Shown piece after piece: positions 6,243 to 11,561 of a DNA stretch of 12,934 nucleotides (positions within the stretch are counted from its first letter, which is position 1; each line of letters opens with the position of its first letter). The position numbers were made by a program, and so were the translations under genes. Origin of the DNA: Chloroflexota bacterium (GTDB lineage: Bacteria; Chloroflexota; Dehalococcoidia; DSTF01; JACRBR01); contig JAKAMA010000024.1 in NCBI GenBank assembly GCA_021813085.1, positions 1 to 12,934 on the forward strand, in the 5' to 3' direction. The notes below the pieces were generated by a model that ran no database searches, was not told the DNA's origin, and was given only the letters and a program-made list of their open reading frames with translations.

Positions 6243-7333
6243 ACGTCACCTCGCGTCATGTCCGGGCCGGCCGCGCGCCCCAGCCAGAGCGCGACGTAGA
6301 CCAGCGTCACCAGCGCCGGGACTTCGATCAGCGGCCCGACGACTCCGGCGAGCGCCTGGCCGGAGTTGACTCCGAACGTGCCGATCGCCACGGCGATCGC
6401 CAGCTCGAAGTTGTTGCCGGCCGCCGTGAAGGCGAGGGTCACCGTCTTCGGGTAGGCGAGACCCTGCACCCGCCCCCAGACAAGCGCGACCGTCCACATG
6501 ACCGCGAAATAGGCGACCAGCGGGGCGGCGATCCGCGCCACGTCGAGGGGTCGCGACGTGATGGCTCTGCCCTGGATCGCGAACAGGATGACGACCGTGA
6601 ACAGCAGGCTGTACAGCGCGAACGGGCCGATGCGGGGGAGAGAGCGTCCTTCGTACCACGCGTCGCCCTTGCGCTTCCTGCCGATCAGGCTCGTGAGGGA
6701 CCCCAGCGCCAGGGGGACGCCGAGGAAGATCAGGACCGACCGGGCGATGTCCCACAGCGCGAAGTGCACGTCGGTCTGGCTGAGGCCCAGCCAGCCGGGC
6801 AGGAGCGCAAGGTAGAAGTATCCGAGCAGGGCATACGCGGCGACCTGGAACACCGAATTGAGCACGACCAATACCGCGGCCGCCTCGTTGTCTCCACAGG
6901 CGAGGCCGTTCCAGATCAGCACCATCGCGATGCAGCGCGCGAGGCCCACGAGGATAACGCCGGTCCGGAATGCGGGCAGGTCGGGGAGAAGGACCCACGC
7001 CAGCGTGAACATCAGCGCGGGCCCGACGGCCCAGTTCAACACCAGCGACGACAAGACCAGCGGCCGGTCCGCCGTGACTCCCCGCAGCCGGTCGTAGCGC
7101 ACCTTCGCGAGCACCGGGTACATCATGCCCAGCAGCCCGACGGCGATCGGCAGCGATGTCGTGCCGATCTTGACCCGGTCGAGCTCCGCATTGAGGCCGG
7201 GGAAGGCGCGTCCGAGGGCGAGCCCCGCCGCCATCGCGAGAGCAATCCACACCGGGAGGAACCGGTCGAGCGCGGAGAGCTGGCCGAGCAGGGAGCGTGC
7301 CGTTGCGTCGCGGGGGAGGGTCGCTAGTGTCAA
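6239..7333 (-). CDS. acr3: Arsenite efflux transporter Acr3
   Basis: A 364-residue membrane protein of the BART superfamily with about ten hydrophobic segments, which expels arsenite. The conserved essential Cys lies in LARCIAMVLIWN (Cys134), and the second signature, AAGNNFELAIAVAIGTFG (304-321), carries Glu310. Both correspond to the Cys and Glu needed for transport in characterised Acr3 proteins. It is the product-exporting partner of ArsC, with which it overlaps by four bases. The start is TTG at 7333, 31 bp behind arsR, with AAGGA about 9 bases upstream on the minus strand; a weak start is plausible for a toxic-if-overmade membrane protein. The sequence appears complete and of usual length (about 350-370 residues). 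Confidence 0.95.
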   Translation of the reverse strand: MTLATLPRDATARSLLGQLSALDRFLPVWIALAMAAGLALGRAFPGLNAELDRVKIGTTSLPIAVGLLGMMYPVLAKVRYDRLRGVTADRPLVLSSLVLNWAVGPALMFTLAWVLLPDLPAFRTGVILVGLARCIAMVLIWNGLACGDNEAAAVLVVLNSVFQVAAYALLGYFYLALLPGWLGLSQTDVHFALWDIARSVLIFLGVPLALGSLTSLIGRKRKGDAWYEGRSLPRIGPFALYSLLFTVVILFAIQGRAITSRPLDVARIAAPLVAYFAVMWTVALVWGRVQGLAYPKTVTLAFTAAGNNFELAIAVAIGTFGVNSGQALAGVVGPLIEVPALVTLVYVALWLGRAAGPDMTRGDV

Positions 7334-7364
7334 CGGGCGCTGTCCTTGCGCGCGGCGCGCCCAC

Positions 7365-7646
7365 TCACAGCGCCACCACCATCTGCTTGAGCCAGACGAG
7401 TGCCTCGCGCCGCACGCAGTAGCCGGAGCGCGGCCCGGGCCCGCACTGGTCGATGAGGCCGGCCTCGCGCAGCACGCGCAGGTGCTCGGACACGGTCGAC
7501 TGCGCGAGGGCGACGTGGCGCGTCAGGTCGACGCACGTGGCGTCGCCGGCCTCGGCGAGGGTGCGCAGCATCTCGAGCCGGGCGGGATGTCCAAGCGCCC
7601 TGAGCATCGTCGATAGCCTGTCGAGATCCGTCTCTGCCGTCGTCAT
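7365..7646 (-). CDS. arsR: ArsR-family metalloregulatory repressor
   Basis: A 93-residue winged-helix DNA-binding repressor. LRALGHPARLEMLRTL (15-30) is the first ArsR-type helix pair, and VALAQSTVSEHLRVLREAGL (45-64) the recognition helix-turn-helix. As first gene of arsR-acr3-arsC it should repress the operon until arsenite (or antimonite) binds. The sensor differs from E. coli-type ArsR: where that has ELCVCDL, this has ATCVDLT with one Cys (38), and two others sit in or near the wing (68 and 77). The ligand site may therefore be a Cys38/68/77 arrangement, which I cannot prove. The ATG at 7646 lies nine bases from a good -10 box and has no clear Shine-Dalgarno, so the mRNA is probably leaderless or nearly so. 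Confidence 0.92.
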   Translation of the reverse strand: MTTAETDLDRLSTMLRALGHPARLEMLRTLAEAGDATCVDLTRHVALAQSTVSEHLRVLREAGLIDQCGPGPRSGYCVRREALVWLKQMVVAL

Positions 7647-7647
7647 T

Positions 7648-7685
7648 CCATCGCCATATTACGATGGTACGGGCGCGACGGTCAA
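7648..7685 (-). promoter_or_regulatory. arsR promoter with overlapping operator
   Basis: On the minus strand TTGACC (7680-7685), an 18-bp spacer and TAATAT (7656-7661) form a good sigma-70-type promoter. The perfect inverted repeat CCATCG-N8-CGATGG (7648-7667) covers the -10 and transcription start and is the best candidate for the ArsR operator. A 9-bp direct repeat, ATCGCCATA, occurs at 7650-7658 and 7685-7693, one copy in the operator and one at the -35 edge. Transcription should begin about 2-4 bases before the start codon. Confidence 0.65.
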
Positions 7686-7770
7686 TCGCCATACGGGCGT
7701 CCGATGCCGGGCGTGTCCTATCATGTGGGCCGGACGTCGGGAGCCGGGCGCCCGGCATCGTGGACCGGCG

Positions 7771-7776
7771 AGGAGG
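7771..7776 (+). promoter_or_regulatory. Ribosome-binding site of the YjbR-family gene
   Basis: A perfect AGGAGG lies five bases before the ATG at 7782. It fixes the start there, although the frame is open further upstream to 7704. A TATCAT hexamer at 7719-7724 is a possible -10 for this gene; no matching -35 was seen. Confidence 0.75.
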
Positions 7777-7781
7777 CGCGG

Positions 7782-8156
7782 ATGGTGCGGAAGCAGCCGC
7801 TGGAGCGGGTACGTGCGATCTGTCTCGCGCTGCCGGAGGCGAGCGAGAAGCAGGCGTGGGGTGAGCCGACCTTCCGGGTGAACGACAAGATCTTCGCCCA
7901 GTACGAGGACAACCATCACGGCAGCGGCCGCGTCGAGCTGTGGTGCAAGGCGCCGGACGGCATGCAGGCGGCGCTCGTGGCGCGGGACCCCGGGCGCTTC
8001 TTCGTGCCGAAGTACGTCGGCCACAAGGGCTGGATCGGCATCCGCATGGAGGGCGCGGTGGACTGGGACTTCGTCGCGGAGCTCGTGCGCGAGAGCTACC
8101 GCATGACGGCGCCGAAGCGGCTCATCGCGCAGCTCGAGGGGGCTACGGGGACGTAG
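7782..8156 (+). CDS. MmcQ/YjbR family protein (DUF419-type, CyaY-like fold)
   Basis: A 124-residue small soluble protein. Family marks are CLALPEASEKQAWGEPTFRV (14-33), KIFAQ (36-40), RFFVPKYVGHKGWIGIRM (72-89) and LVRESYRMTAPKRL (101-114). Members are widespread single-domain proteins sometimes annotated as DNA-binding because of their double-wing, CyaY-like fold; their physiological role is not established. The start is fixed by a perfect AGGAGG. The gene stands alone, divergent from arsR across 135 bp. There is no evidence that it belongs to arsenic resistance. Two hairpins follow about 70 bp after its stop. Length is typical of the family. Confidence 0.88.
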   Translation: MVRKQPLERVRAICLALPEASEKQAWGEPTFRVNDKIFAQYEDNHHGSGRVELWCKAPDGMQAALVARDPGRFFVPKYVGHKGWIGIRMEGAVDWDFVAELVRESYRMTAPKRLIAQLEGATGT

Positions 8157-8228
8157 TGGACTGCTCCCGTGAACGTGACGCGAAGCCCAGACGGGCCTGT
8201 CGGCCCGGACGGGCCCGTCGGGCGTGGA

Positions 8229-8266
8229 GCACAGCCGCCCTCGGCTGTGCATCCGGCGAAGCCGGA
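8229..8266 (+). terminator. Two adjacent hairpins, possible terminator of the YjbR gene
   Basis: GCACAGCCG (8229-8237) pairs perfectly with CGGCTGTGC (8242-8250) over a CCCT loop. TCCGGC (8252-8257) pairs with GCCGGA (8261-8266) over a GAA loop. The two stems are separated by one base. No T-run follows, so if this ends transcription it is not a classical intrinsic terminator. Confidence 0.45.
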
Positions 8267-8355
8267 CCGTCACGGCCCCCGGCCTGCCGCCACGGTCAAG
8301 AAGCGTTGGAAGCAGTACGGTAGCTTCGGGAGTAATCGCGGGCGCCCGACACAAC

Positions 8356-8410
8356 CTGATCCGGCCGTTAACCGCGCGCCCACCGGCCGTTAATGTGCCG
8401 CTGCTACCGT
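8356..8410 (+). promoter_or_regulatory. Third Pho-box-like array and -10 box upstream of the lipoprotein gene
   Basis: Heptamers at exact 11-bp steps: 8356 (CTGATCC, weak), 8367 (GTTAACC), 8378 (GCCCACC, weak) and 8389 (GTTAATG). The two good units lie in an exact 11-bp repeat, CCGGCCGTTAA (8361-8371 and 8383-8393). TACCGT starts 16 bases after the start of the last box, the same distance as at pstS. A transcript from here would have a leader of about 165 bases before the GTG at 8584, which is long and tempers the call. Confidence 0.5.
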
Positions 8411-8583
8411 GCGGATGTCGGATCCATCCCGGCACGGACGGCGGGCCGGGTGATCGGGGGGTCGAGCGTGGCGGGGCGCTCGGCCTCTCTTGCGTTCCGC
8501 CCGCCGCCTGAGCGCCGCGGATCCTCCCAACATGCGGGTTACCCCTGACGCCGTGCCTTGACAGCGTGCGATAGCATGGCTGG

Positions 8584-10656
8584 GTGCGGGGATTCGGGAG
8601 GGGAATCGCCTTCAGGGCTGCGCGGCCGCGGATGGGCCTGCTGTGCGCAGTCCTCGTGGCGGGCACGTTGCTCGCCGGTTGTGTCGTCGCCCACACGACC
8701 CTCACGACCATCGGCAACAACGACGTCTTCGCCGGTGATGTGAAGAACCTCACGAAGTCGCCGATCCTCGCGCACGACGTGCGCGTGGACTTCCTCGACG
8801 GCGCCGGCAACGTCGTCGAATCGCAGGTGCTCCCCGGTTGCCTGCGCTCGCTTCAGCCCGGCGCGCTGGACTTCTTCGAGGCGACGAGCGTGCAGCCGGC
8901 CCCGTCGATCCATGGCGCGCGCGCGCGGGTGAATGTCGACGCCAACATCAAGCTCGGGACCGTGGCCCCGGCCATGCTCACGGTGACCGCCGTGCAGGCG
9001 ACGCTCGCCTCACCGGCCGTGACGGCGAACGGCAGCCCACCGCAACCGACGGCCAGTCCCTCGCTCACCAAGACAACGCCCGGTCCCGTGGCGACCACGC
9101 AGTCGGTTGCCGGCAGCGGGATGGTGACGGTGAACGGGACGCTGACCAGCACGGTCAGCACGCCGATCACCGCGCCGAAGGTCTGTGTCGTCCTGCGCAG
9201 CGGCGCCGGGGATGTCGTGCGCGTGACCTCCCAGACGCTCGGCGCGCTGCCGCCGCAGTCCGCGCAGACGTTCTCGGTGACGTTCGCGTCACCTGCCGCG
9301 GTGGCCGCCGCGGGCACGGTCGACGTCTGGGCCGACGGGCTTGCCGGCAGCACGCCGATCACGCCCTCGTCCAGCCTCGGTACCGCGGTCAAGTCGAATA
9401 GCCCGCCACCGCCGGTGACGTCGTCGTCGTGCGCCTTCAGCAGCCCGCCGACGACGTACGAGACGACGGAGGACCGCGGCCTCTACATGAAGGCGATGGA
9501 CCTGGCGGGCTACAACATGCTCTTCCCCGGCGACCCCTTCTTCTCGCAGCCGAGCATCGGCACGGGGACGCGCGCCAACCGCACCAGCTCGCCGAACGTC
9601 TACGTGCCACCGACGCTGCTGAAGGCGATCAGTTGGATCGAGAGCGCGACGGCCCAGGCGGCGCCCACGGTGCCCTTCGGCGCGATCGGCTCGGCGCTGG
9701 TGTCGTTCGACTGTGGCTACGGCATCTCGCAGGTGACGAGCGGCATGACGTCGCCGCTCGGCCCGGACGGCCAGCCGACGGACCAGCAGGCGCTCGTCGC
9801 GACGCACTACGCGTACAACATCGGGCGGGGCGCGGCGATCCTCATCGACAAGTGGAACGGTGCGCCGGCGAACCGGCCGATCGCCGGCATCGACACGAAC
9901 AGTGACCCCCTCTACGTCGAGAACTGGTACTACGCCGTCTGGAGCTATAACGGCTTCACGGGCCCCGGCGCGAATCGCAGCAACCACCCGCTGGACCCGA
10001 TCTACGGCTCCTGGCCGCGCACACCGTACAGTTGCGGGCCGGCGACGGACGGACTGGGCCACAACCGTAGCCTCTATCCATACCAGGAGCTGGTGTACGG
10101 CTGCATGGCGCACCCACCGGTCGTGCAGGGGCAGCCGCTGTGGACGCCGTTGCCGGCGACGTTGCCGGACCTGAGCAATCCGTACTGGCGGAACCCGCTC
10201 GACCTGAAGAACTTCATCTATCCGTACACGCAGATGGACATTCCGACGCCGAAGCCCGACCACGTGGACCCGACCGCACAGCCGCCTGCCGGGTCGGCGT
10301 CCACCGTGCTCGAACAGCCACGGCTCGCGGTCGACCGGACCATTGGCCTCGTCACGGTGAATGCGGCGCGCGTGGCGACGCCGTACGTCATCACGATCAC
10401 GAACCCGGGCACGGGCATCGAGCCGTGGCGGGTGAGCGCCGACAAGCCGTGGCTGACGCTCGACCAGCAGGCGGGCGTCGCGGTGGGCACGGACCTGCCG
10501 TGCCTGCCGACGTCCCCGTGCCAGCGGGCGGCAACGCTGACCATCTCCGTCGATACGTCGAAGATCTCCGCCAACGACTCGGCCACCGTGACGCTGCGCG
10601 GGCTCGGCCCGAACCCGAGCGTGCTGCAGATTCCGATCTTCGTGCGCTTCAACTGA
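8584..10656 (+). CDS. Multidomain lipoprotein with FxLYD-like, lytic-transglycosylase-like and BACON-like domains
   Basis: A 690-residue exported lipoprotein with an Arg-rich N-terminus, a hydrophobic core and lipobox LLAGC (Cys33). Residues about 47-125 and 177-252 each look like an FxLYD-type beta domain (GDVKNLTKSPILAHDVRVDF; VNGTLTSTVSTPITAPKVCV), separated by a Thr/Pro/Ser-rich linker. Residues about 295-460 resemble a lysozyme-like transglycosylase: TLLKAISWIES with candidate catalytic Glu353, then CGYGISQVTSGM (377-388), ATHYAYNIGRGAAIL (406-420) and WYYAVWSYNGF (448-458). The C-terminus (about 578-690) has PWRVSADKPWLTLDQQAG, like BACON/Ig domains. The likely role is peptidoglycan binding and cleavage at the cell surface. 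An in-frame TAG at 8572 limits the start to GTG 8584 or ATG 8632; 8584 keeps the positive signal-peptide end. A Pho-like array lies upstream. Confidence 0.8.
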   Translation: MRGFGRGIAFRAARPRMGLLCAVLVAGTLLAGCVVAHTTLTTIGNNDVFAGDVKNLTKSPILAHDVRVDFLDGAGNVVESQVLPGCLRSLQPGALDFFEATSVQPAPSIHGARARVNVDANIKLGTVAPAMLTVTAVQATLASPAVTANGSPPQPTASPSLTKTTPGPVATTQSVAGSGMVTVNGTLTSTVSTPITAPKVCVVLRSGAGDVVRVTSQTLGALPPQSAQTFSVTFASPAAVAAAGTVDVWADGLAGSTPITPSSSLGTAVKSNSPPPPVTSSSCAFSSPPTTYETTEDRGLYMKAMDLAGYNMLFPGDPFFSQPSIGTGTRANRTSSPNVYVPPTLLKAISWIESATAQAAPTVPFGAIGSALVSFDCGYGISQVTSGMTSPLGPDGQPTDQQALVATHYAYNIGRGAAILIDKWNGAPANRPIAGIDTNSDPLYVENWYYAVWSYNGFTGPGANRSNHPLDPIYGSWPRTPYSCGPATDGLGHNRSLYPYQELVYGCMAHPPVVQGQPLWTPLPATLPDLSNPYWRNPLDLKNFIYPYTQMDIPTPKPDHVDPTAQPPAGSASTVLEQPRLAVDRTIGLVTVNAARVATPYVITITNPGTGIEPWRVSADKPWLTLDQQAGVAVGTDLPCLPTSPCQRAATLTISVDTSKISANDSATVTLRGLGPNPSVLQIPIFVRFN

Positions 10657-10741
10657 CGGCGCCCCGCCCCGCTTCCGTGAGAGTTCCCCGACCTTGGACG
10701 TTTCGATGCCCGTGGGGTGCCGCGGGTGCGCGCCCGCGCCG

Positions 10742-10747
10742 TATCGT
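10742..10747 (+). promoter_or_regulatory. -10-like box of the HNH lipoprotein gene
   Basis: TATCGT lies nine bases before the ATG at 10757, the same spacing as TAATAT to the arsR start and TAAGAT to the zinc-ribbon start. There is no strong Shine-Dalgarno in between, so a leaderless or near-leaderless transcript is likely. No -35 was recognised. Confidence 0.4.
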
Positions 10748-10756
10748 GAGAGCACG

Positions 10757-11353
10757 ATGCGGATCGCCTGCCTTGTGTTCGGCATGTCGCTCGCGGTGCT
10801 GGTCGCTTCCTGCGCCGGCGCGGGCGGAAGCGCGCCATCCGTGCCGTCGGCCGGGTTGCGCTCATCGACGGCGTCCAGCGTGGTGCTCGCGGCGCACCGT
10901 CCTTCGCCCACCGCGCGCGCCACACCCGGACGGGTCGTACGGCCGCCCCCCGCCGTCGCGATGCCAGACCCGACGCTCACGCCGGGCGACGTGATCGCCG
11001 GCGTCACGCCGGCCCAGGTCTGCGCGCCCGGCTATGCGCGCACCGTGCGCTTCGTGCCGGCGAGCGAGAAGATCCGCGTCTACGCCGAGTACGGCATCTC
11101 GTCGCACGCGTACGGGGCGTACGAGGTCGACCACCTGGTGCCGCTCGAGCTGGGCGGCTCGAACGACATCAAGAACCTCTGGCCGCAGCCCGCCGTCCCG
11201 GTGCCAGGCTTCCATGAGAAGGACGACCTCGAGCTGCGCCTGCACGACCTGGTGTGCCGAGGGCAGCTCGGCCTCCACGCGGCGCAGCAGGCCATCGCGA
11301 GCGACTGGCTCGCCGCGTATCGCCGGTACATCGGCAACGCGGCCGCGCCCTGA
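10757..11353 (+). CDS. Exported lipoprotein HNH endonuclease-like protein
   Basis: A 198-residue predicted lipoprotein with signal MRIACLVFGMSLAVLVASC and the lipidated Cys at 19. A low-complexity linker (20-72) leads to a compact HNH-type domain: GYARTVRFVPASEKIRVYAE (92-111), then YEVDHLVPLELGGSNDIKNL (122-141) with the Asp-His metal/catalytic pair 125-126 and the following Asn residues, then EKDDLELRLHDLVCRGQ (154-170). Small predicted nucleases with the pattern DHLxPLELGGSND-NLWP are widespread in exported form; the biochemical activity of this branch is not known to me. Cys89 and Cys167 could form a disulfide outside the cell. The ATG at 10757 is preferred to an upstream in-frame TTG because it gives a clean signal peptide. 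A role in using or destroying external DNA is inferred. Confidence 0.85.
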   Translation: MRIACLVFGMSLAVLVASCAGAGGSAPSVPSAGLRSSTASSVVLAAHRPSPTARATPGRVVRPPPAVAMPDPTLTPGDVIAGVTPAQVCAPGYARTVRFVPASEKIRVYAEYGISSHAYGAYEVDHLVPLELGGSNDIKNLWPQPAVPVPGFHEKDDLELRLHDLVCRGQLGLHAAQQAIASDWLAAYRRYIGNAAAP

Positions 11354-11369
11354 CCGCGGTGCGGCGCGA

Positions 11370-11387
11370 GGCTGGTAAGATCCAGCC
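11370..11387 (+). promoter_or_regulatory. -10-like box inside a small hairpin before the zinc-ribbon gene
   Basis: GGCTGG (11370-11375) and CCAGCC (11382-11387) are perfect inverted repeats flanking TAAGAT (11376-11381), which lies nine bases from the ATG at 11391. TAAGAT may be the -10 of a leaderless transcript; the flanking repeat may be a small operator. A weak -35 candidate, CTGACC, is at 11350-11355. Confidence 0.4.
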
Positions 11388-11390
11388 GCG

Positions 11391-11561
11391 ATGCGAAACC
11401 TTCCTCACCCGGCGACATGTCCGCACTGCAGCTCGCTGGACGTCCGGTGGAGCCGCGGCCGTGGCCGCTGGTACGACGTCCTCCTCAACTTGATTGGCTC
11501 GCCGGTCTGGTTCTGGTCGTGCCGGGACTGCCTGCACAGCGGGACGGTCGAGGACACGTGA
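11391..11561 (+). CDS. Small zinc-ribbon protein (56 aa) with two CxxC knuckles
   Basis: A 56-codon frame with CPHC at 10-13 and CRDC at 44-47, separated by 30 residues: two zinc knuckles as in small zinc-ribbon proteins. Between them are a basic patch (WSRGRGRW, 20-27) and a hydrophobic stretch (YDVLLNLIGSPVWFW, 28-42), a layout like other short CPxC...CRxC proteins of unknown role that may sit on a membrane. Codon third positions are mostly G or C, like the neighbours. The TGA at 11559-11561 overlaps the GTG start of the VWA-FHA gene as GTGA, strong support that both are translated and coupled. Function unknown; metal binding is inferred from the four Cys. Confidence 0.75.
   Translation: MRNLPHPATCPHCSSLDVRWSRGRGRWYDVLLNLIGSPVWFWSCRDCLHSGTVEDT

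Larger units (their letters stand above)
8157..8583 (+). other. 427-bp intergenic region between the YjbR gene and the lipoprotein
   Basis: I see no convincing gene here. It holds an 18-bp imperfect tandem repeat with a GACGGGCCCGTC palindrome (8190-8222), two hairpins (8229-8266), a Pho-box-like array with a -10 box (8356-8410) and, near the end, TAGCAT (8572-8577) six bases before the downstream GTG. A 74-codon open frame from 8169 has weak third-position GC bias and no ribosome-binding site, and it runs into the Pho array. Confidence 0.6.

Noticed and set aside
8169..8393. Possible 74-residue protein with short collagen-like GPV/GPD triplets
   Set aside because: Only about four triplets, from an imperfect 18-bp repeat. 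Third-position GC is lower than in neighbouring genes, there is no ribosome-binding site, and it overlaps hairpins and the Pho-like array.
8415..8548. Short leader frames (12 and 32 codons, overlapping GTGA) after the third Pho-like array
   Set aside because: No conserved motif, and short frames are frequent by chance in GC-rich DNA. Noted only as a possible leader peptide.
8558..8563. TTGACA as a -35 box for the large lipoprotein gene
   Set aside because: No -10 at 16-18 bp; the nearest TANNNT (8572) is only 8 bp away and 8581-8586 is not -10-like.
10683..10711. GTTCCCC as a Pho box before the HNH lipoprotein gene
   Set aside because: A single unit; the sequences 11 and 22 bp downstream do not match the repeat.
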